DNA of 64,000 nt from Defluviicoccus sp. (GCA_029624735.1 JARSSM010000011.1:322495-386494); one strand, 5' to 3'. Shown: positions 1-8,522, counted from the stretch's first letter. Translations and numbers: made by a program. The notes: generated from the letters alone by a model not told the origin.

Positions 1-24
1 GAGGCGAAAAGACGGAACATACGG

Positions 25-1623
25 ATGTCGGATCGGGTCTATTTGTATGACTGCACGCTGCGCGATGGCGCGCAAACGCAAGGCGTTGACTTCAGCGTCG
101 CCGACAAGACCGCGATTGCGCGCGAGCTCGACAGCCTCGGTCTCGACTACATCGAGGGCGGCTGGCCCGGCGCCAACCCGACCGACACCGCCTTTTTTGC
201 CGGTCCGCCGGCATTGCAGCGGGCCAGGCTGTCGGCCTTCGGCATGACCCGGCGGCCCGGTCGCAGCGCTGCTAACGATCCGGGTCTGAACGATCTCCTG
301 CAGGCGCGCACGGCCGTCGTCTGCATGGTCGGCAAGACGTGGGATTTTCACGTCACCGAGGCCCTGGGCGCCAGGCTCGATGAGAACATCGAGATGATCA
401 CCGACAGCATCGCGCTCGCACGGACCAAGTGTGACGAAGTGCTGTTCGATGCCGAACACTTCTTCGACGGGTACAAGGCCAACCCCGCCTATGCGCTGCG
501 CTGCGTGCGGGCTGCCTATGACGCCGGCGCCCGCTGGGTGGTCTTGTGCGATACCAACGGCGGCACCCTGCCCGATGAGGTGGAGGAAATCGTCGCCCGC
601 GTCGTTGACTCCGTCCCCGGCAGCCACGTCGGCATCCACTGCCACAACGACACCGGCAACGCCGTCGCCAACAGCCTGTTGGCCGTGCGCGCCGGTGCGC
701 GCCAGGTACAGGGCACGCTGAACGGCCTCGGCGAACGCTGCGGCAATGCCGATCTGATCGCCATCATCCCCTCGCTGGCGGTCAAGATGGGCTACACGCT
801 GGGCATCTCCGCCTCGGACATGACACGCCTCAGCCACGTCTCGCGGATGCTGGACGAGCGCCTCAATCGGGCGCCGCAGCGCAACGCGCCCTATGTCGGC
901 GAGTCAGCGTTCGCGCACAAGGGCGGCCTACACGTCTCTGCGGTGGAGAAGGACCCGCGCTCTTACGAGCACATCTCGCCGGAGCTGGTCGGCAATCACC
1001 GCCGCATCGTCGTCTCCGACCAGTCCGGGCGGGCAAACATCCTCGCCCGCTTTCGCGACATCGGCATCGAGATCGACCCGGCCGATCCCAAGGTCGGCCA
1101 CCTGCTCGAATTCGTCAAAGCCCGCGAGTATGACGGCTATGCCTACGACGGCGCCGAGGCCAGCTTCGAGCTGTTGGCGCGCGAGGCGCTGGGCGGGCTG
1201 CCCAAGTATTTCGACTGCACAAGCTTCCGGGTGATCGACGAGCGGCGCTGGAACGCCAAGGGCGAGCTGATCACGCTGTCCGAAGCGACGGTAAAGCTCG
1301 CCGTGAACGGCACCAAGGTGATGGCGGTCGAGGAGGGCAACGGCCCCGTCAACGCGCTCGACGCCGCACTGCGCAAGGTCTTGACGCCGATGTACCCGCA
1401 GCTCGGCGCCGTTACGTTGGTTGATTTCAAGGTCCGCATTCTTACGCCCGGCGACGGCAGCCGCGCCGTCACCCGCGTCATGATCGAATCCGCCAACGGC
1501 GACGGCGACCACTGGACGACCGTCGGCGTCTCGACCAACATCATCGACGCCTCCTACCGCGCACTGCGCGATGCCATCGTCTACAAGCTCTACCGCGATG
1601 GCGTGCCGGACCATACCGCCTGA
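25..1623 (+). CDS. cimA: (R)-citramalate synthase, CimA type
   Basis: The 532-residue product is a member of the isopropylmalate/citramalate synthase family. It is expected to condense pyruvate with acetyl-CoA to citramalate, opening the threonine-independent route to 2-oxobutyrate and isoleucine. Visible signatures are the N-terminal metal-binding CTLRDGAQ (residues 10-17), DTNGG (176-180) and HCHND (205-209), in a TIM-barrel of about 280 residues, followed by a C-terminal LeuA-type regulatory dimerisation domain (about 400-525). The N-terminus 'VYLYDCTLRDG' and the whole-length similarity fit the CimA (TIGR00977-type) branch better than LeuA or homocitrate synthase. The next gene starts 5 nt after the stop, so the two are probably cotranscribed. 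Substrate assignment is by family; pathway role is inferred. Confidence 0.9.
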   Translation: MSDRVYLYDCTLRDGAQTQGVDFSVADKTAIARELDSLGLDYIEGGWPGANPTDTAFFAGPPALQRARLSAFGMTRRPGRSAANDPGLNDLLQARTAVVCMVGKTWDFHVTEALGARLDENIEMITDSIALARTKCDEVLFDAEHFFDGYKANPAYALRCVRAAYDAGARWVVLCDTNGGTLPDEVEEIVARVVDSVPGSHVGIHCHNDTGNAVANSLLAVRAGARQVQGTLNGLGERCGNADLIAIIPSLAVKMGYTLGISASDMTRLSHVSRMLDERLNRAPQRNAPYVGESAFAHKGGLHVSAVEKDPRSYEHISPELVGNHRRIVVSDQSGRANILARFRDIGIEIDPADPKVGHLLEFVKAREYDGYAYDGAEASFELLAREALGGLPKYFDCTSFRVIDERRWNAKGELITLSEATVKLAVNGTKVMAVEEGNGPVNALDAALRKVLTPMYPQLGAVTLVDFKVRILTPGDGSRAVTRVMIESANGDGDHWTTVGVSTNIIDASYRALRDAIVYKLYRDGVPDHTA

Positions 1624-1628
1624 GAGGG

Positions 1629-2456
1629 ATGCCAGGCGGTACGGACGAGCCGGTTAGCAGCGGCGGCGGCACGCCTGCGGTCGTTTTGGTCGAACCGCAG
1701 CTCGCCGAGAACATCGGCATGGTCGCGCGCGCCATGCTGAATTGCGGCCTCGACGATCTGCGGCTGGTGCGTCCACGTGCCGACTGGCCGAACGAAAAAG
1801 CGGTAGCGGCGGCATCCGGTGCCGATCGCGTGCTCGAGCGGGCGCGCCTTTACCCTTCGACCGCGGCAGCCACTGCGGACTTGAACCTGCTGTTCGCCAC
1901 CACCGCGCGGACGCGCGCAATGACAAAGTGGACGCTCACGCCGCGCGCAGCCGCGTCCGAGATCCGGCGCGCGACGGCCGCAGGTATCGGGGTTGGACTC
2001 CTGTTCGGCAAGGAGGCGCGTGGGCTCGGCAACGACGACGTGGCGCTATCCCAGGCGATCATCGCCATTCCGCTCAACCCCACCTTCAGTTCGCTCAATC
2101 TCGCGATGGCGGTGCTGATCGTGGGCTACGAGTGGCGAATGGCGGCAAATGCGGTGGAGACGGCGGCAGACGCGACACCGCTGGCGGCCGTGCCCGGGGC
2201 CGTACTGCAGCTGCCGAAGGAAACGGCACCGGCGACGGCGGAGCAGCTGCAGGGCCTGTTCGAGCAGCTGGAGAGCGAACTCGATCGCTGCGGTTTCCTG
2301 CGCATCACCGAGAAGCGACCGATCATGGTCCGCAACCTGCGCAATCTGTTCGGCCGCGCCGGCCTGAGCGCGCAGGAGGTCCGCACCCTCCGCGGAATCA
2401 TCAGTTGTCTGGTTGCCGGGCCCAGGCGACCGCGCGGTGGTAGCGGCGGCGCGTGA
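1629..2456 (+). CDS. trmJ: tRNA (cytidine/uridine-32-2'-O)-methyltransferase, TrmJ-like
   Basis: A 275-residue SpoU/SPOUT-class RNA methyltransferase. The N-terminal part carries 'VVLVEPQLAENIGMVARAM' (about 18-36), typical of TrmJ/TrmH proteins, and the knotted SAM-binding end shows 'LLFGKEARGL' and 'IPLNPTFSSLNLAMAV' (about 123-160). The C-terminal extension of roughly 100 residues matches TrmJ rather than the shorter TrmL. Expected function is ribose 2'-O-methylation at position 32 of the tRNA anticodon loop, in the cytoplasm. It lies 5 nt downstream of cimA on the same strand. The start is close behind a GAGAGGG ribosome-binding site, leaving about 15 residues ahead of the domain. Exact substrate position is inferred from family. 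Confidence 0.87.
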   Translation: MPGGTDEPVSSGGGTPAVVLVEPQLAENIGMVARAMLNCGLDDLRLVRPRADWPNEKAVAAASGADRVLERARLYPSTAAATADLNLLFATTARTRAMTKWTLTPRAAASEIRRATAAGIGVGLLFGKEARGLGNDDVALSQAIIAIPLNPTFSSLNLAMAVLIVGYEWRMAANAVETAADATPLAAVPGAVLQLPKETAPATAEQLQGLFEQLESELDRCGFLRITEKRPIMVRNLRNLFGRAGLSAQEVRTLRGIISCLVAGPRRPRGGSGGA

Positions 2457-2477
2457 GACGGCCGCAAGGCGCGTGTG

Positions 2478-3035
2478 TCAGATCCGCTCCGAGAGCCAGA
2501 TCGCAAGCCTGGAGCCGCCCTTGATCAGGCGTGTCAGCGGCCCGTGCGCTGGCGCCTTGCGAGCTCCGTATTCGATCGCGGTGTCGCGGTGCTCGACCTC
2601 GTCCTGGCGGAAGCTCTCGAAGGTCGCGCGCAGATCGGCCTCCGCATCCGTCAGCTTCGCCACCTGACCGCGATAGTGATCGTCGATCACCTCCTCGACG
2701 GCGGCCGTGCACGCCATCGCCGCGCGCGCGCCCATCAACGCTGTGGCGGCGCCGAGCGCGAAGCCGGCGACGTGCCAGAGCGGATGCAGCACGGTCGGTC
2801 GCACCCGCCGTTCGACGAGCAGGCGGTCAAAAGCCCTTAAGTGCTCATCCTCCTTGGCCGCCATCGCGCGGATCACGCTTGCCACCGGCGTCCGGCCGAG
2901 GACGGCAAGCTGACCCGCGTAGATGCGCACGGCACCGTATTCGCCGGCGTGGTTGACGCGCAGGAAGCGTTCGGCCAGCTCCGCTTCGCTCAAATCGCTC
3001 GGCATCCCGGTGTCGCGTCGCTCTTGCTCCGTCAT
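2478..3035 (-). CDS. coq7: 2-polyprenyl-3-methyl-6-methoxy-1,4-benzoquinol hydroxylase, Coq7
   Basis: A 185-residue di-iron carboxylate hydroxylase that adds the last hydroxyl group in ubiquinone synthesis. Iron-ligand motifs are present in order: 'HAGEYGA', 'KEDEHLRAF', 'EEVIDDHY' and 'DEVEHRD', the E...ExxH...E...ExxH pattern of Coq7/UbiF-replacing enzymes. The open frame extends 40 codons further upstream, but that part is arginine/proline rich and unlike the family; the ATG at 3035 (MTEQER...) has a GAGG site 5-6 nt ahead and gives a normal length. It converges on trmJ with a 21-nt gap. UbiD (34.9-36.5 kb) and UbiA (57.9 kb) of the same pathway are elsewhere in the window. Confidence 0.93.
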   Translation of the reverse strand: MTEQERRDTGMPSDLSEAELAERFLRVNHAGEYGAVRIYAGQLAVLGRTPVASVIRAMAAKEDEHLRAFDRLLVERRVRPTVLHPLWHVAGFALGAATALMGARAAMACTAAVEEVIDDHYRGQVAKLTDAEADLRATFESFRQDEVEHRDTAIEYGARKAPAHGPLTRLIKGGSRLAIWLSERI

Positions 3036-3156
3036 CGCTGCCTCAACCTGACTAGCCCACAGCCTGCCGCCGGTCCCGCCCGGCCCGTGGGGGCTCTCTC
3101 CATGGCTGGCAGCATAAGGGCTCGCCCTGCCAACGCCAAGCCGGCGCCACGGCATC

Positions 3157-3738
3157 TCAAACGACGTATTTCGCGATCAGAAAGCCCCCGATGATGGCGA
3201 ACAGGAACACCCACGTGATCAGCGCCAGGCGTTCCTCGACGAAGGCGCGGATCGGTTCGCCGTAGCGACGCAACAGGGCCGCGATCAGGAAGAAGCGGGC
3301 GCCGCGGGTGGCGATCGATGCAAGGGTAAACACGAGGAGATTGAAATGCGCCGCGCCACTCGCGATCGTCACCAGCTTGTAAGGGATCGGCGTCAGTCCT
3401 TTGATCAGGATGATCCACAAGCCCCACTGCTGATAGGTCTCCTGGAAAGCCTCGATCTTGCTGGCGTAGCCATAAGCGTCGATGATCCAGCCGCCCAGCG
3501 TATCCATCAGCCAATACCCGATGGCATAGCCCAGCATGCCGCCGATCACGGACGCGAGCGTGCAACTGAGCGCGTAGGTCCAGCAGCGGGCCCGATTGGC
3601 GAGACACATCGGCACCAGGAGCGCGTCGGGGGGGATCGGGAAGAACGAACTCTCGGCGAACGAGACGGCAGCCAGCGCGGCCGGTGCGTGACGGGAGTTC
3701 GAGAGATTGATCGTCCAGTCGTAGAAACGACGCAGCAT
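3157..3738 (-). CDS. DedA/YqaA-family inner-membrane protein
   Basis: A 193-residue protein with several hydrophobic segments (about 15-35, 48-75, 103-125, 130-152 and 170-190) and the DedA/SNARE-associated signature region 'FAESSFFPIPPDALLVPM' near residues 28-45, plus 'GLTPIPYKLVTIASGAAHFN' near 114-133. The order and length match the YqaA subfamily. DedA proteins sit in the inner membrane and are linked to lipid-carrier handling and envelope homeostasis; the specific activity of this subfamily is not established here. It is 121 nt upstream of coq7 on the same strand and could share its transcript. Confidence 0.85.
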   Translation of the reverse strand: MLRRFYDWTINLSNSRHAPAALAAVSFAESSFFPIPPDALLVPMCLANRARCWTYALSCTLASVIGGMLGYAIGYWLMDTLGGWIIDAYGYASKIEAFQETYQQWGLWIILIKGLTPIPYKLVTIASGAAHFNLLVFTLASIATRGARFFLIAALLRRYGEPIRAFVEERLALITWVFLFAIIGGFLIAKYVV

Positions 3739-3887
3739 GCGGGGCTCGTTTGCTGGGGCGAATGGGAAGGGAGGTTAGCAGACCTTGATCTTAGTCGTCG
3801 TTAACAGCCAGCACAAGGAAAGGTTGCGGTAGGCGTGCGCGATTCACTATTCCTTTGGCGGCGACTGCGGTTATGATCCGGATTGCG

Positions 3888-3973
3888 GCCCCTGTGGCGG
3901 AATGGCAGACGCGGCAGACTCAAAATCTGTTGCCGGCAACGGCGTGGGAGTTCGAGTCTCCCTGGGGGCACCA
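3888..3973 (+). tRNA. tRNA-Leu (anticodon CAA)
   Basis: An 86-nt cloverleaf read directly from the bases. The acceptor stem is GCCCCTG paired with TGGGGGC, with two G-T wobbles at its base. A D-arm region follows, then the anticodon stem GCAGA/TCTGT enclosing the 7-nt loop CTCAAAA with anticodon CAA at its centre. A long class II variable arm and the T-loop TTCGAGTCT follow. Discriminator A and an encoded CCA end at 3973. The long variable arm and CAA anticodon identify leucine decoding UUG. Accessory-looking DNA begins just downstream, but I did not find a repeat of its 3' end that would mark an attachment site. Confidence 0.95.
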
Positions 3974-4147
3974 ATTGAGAAGAGCGCTAGCACGAAAGCC
4001 GCTGCACCCTTCAAACGCCACGTCCGGGCGTTTCGGATGTCAATCGGATTGCGGTTCCCGGGTTGAACTGGTCTCGCCGTAGGTATATATATTCCTACCC
4101 TGAGGTTCCGGGGGCGAGCCTAGCTTGGTATGTGGGGACTCAGGCTT

Positions 4148-4168
4148 CGCGTCAAACCCATTGACGCG
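4148..4168. repeat. Perfect 8-bp inverted repeat downstream of tRNA-Leu
   Basis: CGCGTCAA and TTGACGCG flank a 5-nt loop (ACCCA). It lies in the 272-nt gene-free stretch between tRNA-Leu and the small ORF at 4246. No T-run follows, so it may be a weak transcript end, a protein site, or part of an island junction; the sequence does not decide. Confidence 0.4.
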
Positions 4169-4245
4169 CTAGGGGGTGTCTCCATACTCTTTATAGGGCT
4201 CTGGGAAATCATGATAATGGGTCAAATTGAAGGGAACGCGAGGTT

Positions 4246-4449
4246 ATGACGGGTTACTTGTCGCGGCTGCTTCCGCCCGCATTTCTTCACGTGCCGGAAA
4301 ACAACTCGGATCGTTTGAACGCGCTCGCTCGCCGCATCGTGATGATGTTCGCGCGCGGCAACTACCGGCTGCAGACCGGACGCTATGTCACGAAGCGCCA
4401 AATCGACGAAAGGTATAAGAAGCTTCGCGATGTCGATTTCGAGCGATGA
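4246..4449 (+). CDS. Small unknown protein, first ORF of an overlapping accessory pair
   Basis: I do not recognise this 67-residue product. It is basic and mostly helical in composition, with 'NALARRIVMMFARGNYRLQTGRYVT' in the middle, and has no signal peptide or convincing membrane segment. The ATG follows GCGAGGTT, a reasonable ribosome-binding site. The last 20 nt overlap the start of the next ORF in another frame, an arrangement suggesting translational coupling. The DNA is noticeably richer in A+T than the flanking core genes, which together with its position behind a tRNA suggests acquired DNA (inference). It could also be a chance ORF; confidence is moderate because it rests on spacing and overlap only. 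Confidence 0.45.
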   Translation: MTGYLSRLLPPAFLHVPENNSDRLNALARRIVMMFARGNYRLQTGRYVTKRQIDERYKKLRDVDFER

Positions 4450-5014
4450 GATCGCAAATATACGCGATCTCTTCCGGGATGCTGAGCGGCAAATAAAAAG
4501 AGCTGAAGAAATCTCCGGTGAGTTGGCAATACCGGCCGTCAACGAGCTTCGATATGCGGGATGGCATCTGTTGGAAGCCCTCTGTTCGGGTGACCCGGAT
4601 AACGCTGTGGAGCAGCTTGCCCGCGCCCGTCGGCACTGCCAACGGGCGATTTTTGATGCTAGTGATACGAGCATCATATACCTGCTAGAAAAGATCAGGA
4701 CGTTCCAGGATGACTATCGGCGATTCGTCATATCCGATGTGATCCCAGACTATTCTATCCTTAAGAAAACGATTTCGAGTACGCGACACAAAATAGAGAA
4801 AGCAAGAGAAGGCAACGATCGCCGAGAGAGTTACTACCTTGAAGCGGCCTCTTCGGTTGGGCAACTCAAGGATATTGGAGATCGACTCGATGACTCTCGT
4901 GAAGAACTGAACAAAGCCGTTCGTCGACAGAACCGCGAAACGTTCAAATTTTGGCTAATGGCCATATTAACCGCTGTTGCGGCGGTCGCTGCCGTGCTCG
5001 CTCTTCTCAAGTAG
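4430..5014 (+). CDS. Unknown tail-anchored helical protein, HEPN-like N-terminal region
   Basis: A 194-residue protein I cannot assign to a named family. Residues 1-80 are helical and include 'NELRYAGWHLLEAL' (38-51) and 'RARRHCQRAIFDAS' (65-78), a helix pair resembling HEPN-type folds; R41 and H46 form an Rx4H spacing, but this is only suggestive. Residues about 110-168 are charged and likely coiled coil. Residues 173-194 form one hydrophobic segment ending in K, so the protein looks C-terminally anchored with the bulk in the cytoplasm. The frame opens at 4385, but the ATG at 4430 gives the more sensible N-terminus and overlaps the previous ORF by 20 nt. Base composition is A+T-rich relative to neighbours. 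A host-defence or stress role is possible, not shown. Confidence 0.65.
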   Translation: MSISSDEIANIRDLFRDAERQIKRAEEISGELAIPAVNELRYAGWHLLEALCSGDPDNAVEQLARARRHCQRAIFDASDTSIIYLLEKIRTFQDDYRRFVISDVIPDYSILKKTISSTRHKIEKAREGNDRRESYYLEAASSVGQLKDIGDRLDDSREELNKAVRRQNRETFKFWLMAILTAVAAVAAVLALLK

Positions 5015-6026
5015 CGCGATCGTGAAGATTTCGCTTCGCCGCACCACCTTTGTGTCTCGTCCGTTGGACATAACCGACTTTGTGTAAAGTAAAATGCCGT
5101 TTCGCTTGACACAAGCCGCCATGAAGCCAATTCGCTTGACGCTACGTGGTAGGGCGCGGGATGGCTGCCGCTACACGTTGATGTAAGCAGCCGCTTGCGC
5201 CAACCGGCCTCCGTCGGTCGGCGTGACCGTTGCCGCAATGTCCATAGCCGATGCGCCGCTCGGTCGGCTGCGGTGAGCGGTGCCGGTGAGAACGCCCGAC
5301 CGGCCTGCCGGAGATCACGAGTGACCCCGCGCTCCTACACCACTACTCGGGACATCGCCGGCAGCACCGACGTCGCCTAGCTGTGACGTCTTGTACTGCC
5401 GCGATGCCGACTCGCTTGACCGCTTATCCTCCCTGATGGCGAGTACGAAGCACATCTTGTTCTGCTTCGGCGGGCTGGGCGGAGCCAAGCTGATCTCAAC
5501 TGGCCTGTTCAACCCGGCGAGTGGAACCTGAGCGCCGGGCCGGGCGGCTTGCCGCTTGTCACCATCAATCCGGCGCGGGAGGTTGTCGCCATCATTGCCA
5601 ATATCGCCGTCATGGTTGTCTCGGTAGTCGTGATCCTGGCAAGCCAGCAGATCGCGCCGAAGGGTTACGCGTACGGCTGCCGCATCTACATCAAGCAGTG
5701 TGGCGCAGAGGTCAACATTGGCGGCTTCTCGATAAAGTTCTCGATACCAACGCTAGTGATGCGACTCGGTCCGCCGGCCGACTAGGCCAAGAACGCCTTT
5801 GTCGGCGGCGCTGTCCCGCCGTCGACAAAGGGAGCCCGTTCGGGTCTTGGTGCGTTCACGCCCTTCAGCGACCGCGAGCGCATTGTTACGATTGCACGAT
5901 CTTTTTATTGCGACCAGGTCGCATTTCACGGATGATCAGAGGCGCTCATGAACGGGGCCGCGTTGCTGGCGACAAAGACGAATCGATGAACGTCAGCCCC
6001 GATCAATGCTGGGAGGCAGCGGCACA
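5015..6026. other. About 1 kb with no convincing gene; possible eroded accessory DNA
   Basis: No ORF here has family resemblance or a credible ribosome-binding site. Three degenerate copies of a 17-nt direct repeat lie at 5094-5110, 5124-5140 and 5404-5420. Two adjoining short frames look like a possible broken gene: 5436-5531, reading into GGLGGAKLIS, and, one frame shift later, about 5519-5785, which contains a hydrophobic stretch followed by 'GYGCRIYIKQC'-like text around two cysteines. I read the stretch as decayed acquired DNA between the tRNA-linked ORF pair and the CBS gene. Confidence 0.4.
5094..5420 (+). repeat. Three copies of a 17-nt degenerate direct repeat
   Basis: ATGCCGTTTCGCTTGAC (5094-5110), AAGCCAATTCGCTTGAC (5124-5140) and ATGCCGACTCGCTTGAC (5404-5420) share TCGCTTGAC and a GCC block. 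The first two are exactly 30 nt apart. They begin about 80 nt downstream of the tail-anchored ORF. The shared TTGAC resembles a -35 element, so regulatory sites or leftover island repeats are both possible. Confidence 0.5.
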
Positions 6027-6470
6027 ATGGTTCACAGTTCCGTCCGTAGTTTACTCACGGGGCGTGACTTAATCGTCCTTTTTCCCTTCCAGACGGTTTT
6101 TGAGGCTGCCGGCATCCTCTCCTCTCAAATTATTGGTGGTGCGCCCGTGCTGGACGGTAATCAGCTGGTCGGAATCTTTACCGAGCGGGACGTCCTGCGA
6201 AGAGTCGTTGCAGCCGATCGCGACCCCAAGACGACTCGCGTTGCCGATGTGATGACGCCCAAGCCGCGTACGATCGAGGCCGCGGCGCCCCTCGTTAAGG
6301 CCTTCGCGATGATGAGTGAGGGCCAGTTCCGCCATCTGCCAGTGATAGGTGGCGACGGCACAGTGGTGGCCATGTTGTCCACGCGCGACATTCCGGTCGA
6401 GTACCGCATTCTGCATCAGCATTGGTCGGATTGGACCAAGCTCGATACCTGCCCCGCAGCCGCCATATAG
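6027..6470 (+). CDS. CBS-domain pair protein
   Basis: The product (147 residues from the ATG at 6027) is made almost only of two CBS modules. The first ends in 'GGAPVLDGNQLVGIFTERDVLRRV' (about 38-61), the second in 'QFRHLPVIGGDGTVVAMLSTRDI' (about 100-122), and 'VADVMTPKPRTIEA' links them. CBS pairs bind adenosine nucleotides and act as energy sensors; stand-alone versions are common regulators with unknown partners. The frame is open from an ATG at 6006, but GGGAGG at 6011-6016 sits 10 nt ahead of the ATG at 6027, which I prefer. The N-terminal edge of CBS1 looks shorter than usual ('LTGRDLIVLFPFQTVFEAA'), so the first module may be slightly altered. Confidence 0.85.
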   Translation: MVHSSVRSLLTGRDLIVLFPFQTVFEAAGILSSQIIGGAPVLDGNQLVGIFTERDVLRRVVAADRDPKTTRVADVMTPKPRTIEAAAPLVKAFAMMSEGQFRHLPVIGGDGTVVAMLSTRDIPVEYRILHQHWSDWTKLDTCPAAAI

Positions 6471-6585
6471 GCCGAGCGATGCGAACCTGCCTCATGTTGC
6501 TGCCGCGGCGCGGCGGTCGAAGCAGCGGCCAGGAGCACAACGGCGGCAGCGATGAATTCGATCGGCGCTAAAGGTCCCCGTCCCG

Positions 6586-7401
6586 CTATTCGACGGCAAG
6601 AATGATGTGCGATGCCTTAATCAGCGCGCATGCCCGATCGCCGACCTTGAAGCCGAGCGTTTCGGCACTTTCCTTGGTGATGATGGCGGCGATCGTCTTG
6701 CCGCTGCCGATGTCGAGAACGATCTCGCTGTTGACGGCTCCCTCCACATGGCGGACGACCGTGCCGGGAATGACGTTGCGCGCAGAGGTGCGGCCAGTTT
6801 CCGCCGCGGGGGCAAGCAACACGAACGTCGATTTGATGAGGGCGAACACCTCCTTGCCTGGCGCAAGGCCGAGGCTGGCGACGCTCTCGCCGGTGATGAT
6901 TGCAACCAGCCGGATGCCGTCCGTGACACTCAAGATCACCTCGGCACTGACCGGTCCGCGCTTGACCTCCGCCACCTTGCAGCGGAGCATGTTGCGAGCA
7001 CTTGTTTTCATGACAAACCTCCATGAGAGGACAGGGGCAAAGCCATCTCGACCCGCCAGGCTCTGCTGATCAGAACGCGCGGCCGAAGCCGCGGAAAGCC
7101 GCTGCAACTCGGCCTGAAGCCAGTGCATTGAAGCGAGCAGCCTCCGGCCGTCTTCCGTCAGTACGGCACCGCCGCCGACGCGCCCGCCCGTGCGGGCAAC
7201 GACCAGGGGGTGCTCAGCGAGATTGTTCAGTGCTGCGATTGCGTCCCAGGCTGCCTTGTACGTTAAGCCGACGGCGCGCGCCGCACCAGAAATGGAGCCT
7301 AGCTGATCGACCGCTTCGAGCAAACGGATGCGGTCATCGCCGATGCGCTTGCCGGTCTTTGATCGGAGCCCAATTACCGGCTCCATCTCAGCGATGCTCA
7401 C
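6586..7401 (-). CDS. modE: Molybdate-responsive transcriptional regulator ModE
   Basis: A 271-residue regulator. The N-terminal winged helix contains 'GSISGAARAVGLTYKAAWDAI' (about 35-55), the standard ModE DNA-binding helix region. Two Mop/TOBE molybdate-binding repeats follow (about 133-197 and 205-270), each beginning SARN and ending in an ALIKxxxxxLA-like strand. In the family, molybdate-bound dimers repress the mod operon. The gene is the last of modA-modB-modC-modE: its ATG overlaps the modC stop in an ATGA. The probable target is the palindromic site in front of modA at 10028-10060, which makes the operon self-regulating (inference). Confidence 0.93.
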   Translation of the reverse strand: MSIAEMEPVIGLRSKTGKRIGDDRIRLLEAVDQLGSISGAARAVGLTYKAAWDAIAALNNLAEHPLVVARTGGRVGGGAVLTEDGRRLLASMHWLQAELQRLSAASAARSDQQSLAGRDGFAPVLSWRFVMKTSARNMLRCKVAEVKRGPVSAEVILSVTDGIRLVAIITGESVASLGLAPGKEVFALIKSTFVLLAPAAETGRTSARNVIPGTVVRHVEGAVNSEIVLDIGSGKTIAAIITKESAETLGFKVGDRACALIKASHIILAVE

Positions 7402-8522
7402 CGCTTGCCTCCCGCCATTGCCCGGCGCGTGTCCACCGCGCCCACCGGCCGCTCGTCCATGGCGACGGTCTTGATCAGCGCGAACACCGGCCGGCCCGGC
7501 GCCAAGTTGAGCTCGTCAAGCGCCTTGCGTGTGGCGAGAGCCAGAAGCCGGCTTCCGTCCGGCAGAACGAGATCGATGACCGCCACCGCCCTCTCATCGG
7601 CATTGATAGCGCCGATGTGGGCATGCAGCACGGTGCGAATGCTGAGTTGCCGGGGTGGCTCAGTCGTAAGCGCCACATCGATGGCCTTGATGACGACGCG
7701 AACGTCCTGCAGGTGGGGACGGATCCGGCCGGAGAGAAAGATATCCCCCGCCGGATGACGCAGCAGCGTGAGGCCATACCGTTCGTCAAATGGCCCGACG
7801 CTGACATTGAGAACCGACGCGATGGAAAAGCGATCACGCACGGATGGCTGCGGCGATGAGCCCAAGGCGGCCTCCGGCGGTCCACAGGCGACGACGCGGC
7901 CGGCATCGAGCACGACGACCGTGTTTGCCAGCCGCGCCACTTCCTCCAGCGCGTGCGAAACGTAGAGGATGGGGATGCCGAAGGCGTCGCGAACGTTCTC
8001 GATCAGCGGCAGGATCTCGATCTTGCGCGCCATATCGAGCGAGGCGAGCGGTTCATCCATCAGCAGGAGCGCCGGATTGGCGAGGAGCGCACGTCCTAGC
8101 GCCACCCGCTGCTTCTCGCCGCCGGAAAGCTGCGGCGGCCGGCGCGGCAGTAGCGCCCCGATATCGAGCGTGGAAACGACGGCATCGAACCCTATTTCGT
8201 CGCCGCCGTGGCGGGAGAACCAGCGCCCGTAGAGCAGGTTCTGGCGCACGGTCAGGTGCGGAAACAGCTGGCTGTCCTGAAAGACGAGGCCGATCCGGCG
8301 GCGGTGCGGCGGCAGCCAGATCTTGGCGTTCGTGTCGACCAGCACTTGGCCATTGACCGCGACTCGCCCCCGGTCCGGCCTTCGGATGCCGGCGATGATG
8401 GCGATCACGGTGGACTTGCCCGAGCCGGATCGGCCGAAGAGCGCGGTGATGCCGCTATCGCATGAGAAAGCGGCATCGAGCAGGAACGCGCCTTGCTGCA
8501 GGCTCGCTGCGACCTCGATCAT
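7398..8522 (-). CDS. modC: Molybdate ABC transporter ATP-binding protein ModC
   Basis: A 374-residue ATPase powering molybdate import. It shows Walker A 'GRSGSGKST' (about 30-38), the ABC signature 'LSGGEKQRVALGRALL' (about 133-148), Walker B 'LLLMDEP' and the switch region 'ILYVSHALEEV'. A C-terminal Mop/TOBE domain (about 300-365, ending VFALIKTVA) is the hallmark of ModC rather than other importers. The start overlaps the modB stop by 4 nt and its own stop overlaps modE by 4 nt, so translation of the three is coupled. Located on the cytoplasmic face of the inner membrane with ModB. Confidence 0.95.
   Translation of the reverse strand: MIEVAASLQQGAFLLDAAFSCDSGITALFGRSGSGKSTVIAIIAGIRRPDRGRVAVNGQVLVDTNAKIWLPPHRRRIGLVFQDSQLFPHLTVRQNLLYGRWFSRHGGDEIGFDAVVSTLDIGALLPRRPPQLSGGEKQRVALGRALLANPALLLMDEPLASLDMARKIEILPLIENVRDAFGIPILYVSHALEEVARLANTVVVLDAGRVVACGPPEAALGSSPQPSVRDRFSIASVLNVSVGPFDERYGLTLLRHPAGDIFLSGRIRPHLQDVRVVIKAIDVALTTEPPRQLSIRTVLHAHIGAINADERAVAVIDLVLPDGSRLLALATRKALDELNLAPGRPVFALIKTVAMDERPVGAVDTRRAMAGGKR

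Noticed and set aside
928..1614. 228-residue minus-strand ORF opposite cimA
   Set aside because: Fully antisense to a gene with clear family motifs; its text is typical of GC-rich shadow frames.
3888..4245. Attachment-site duplication of the tRNA-Leu 3' end
   Set aside because: I looked for a repeat of the tRNA tail within the accessory patch and saw none; island boundary remains undefined.
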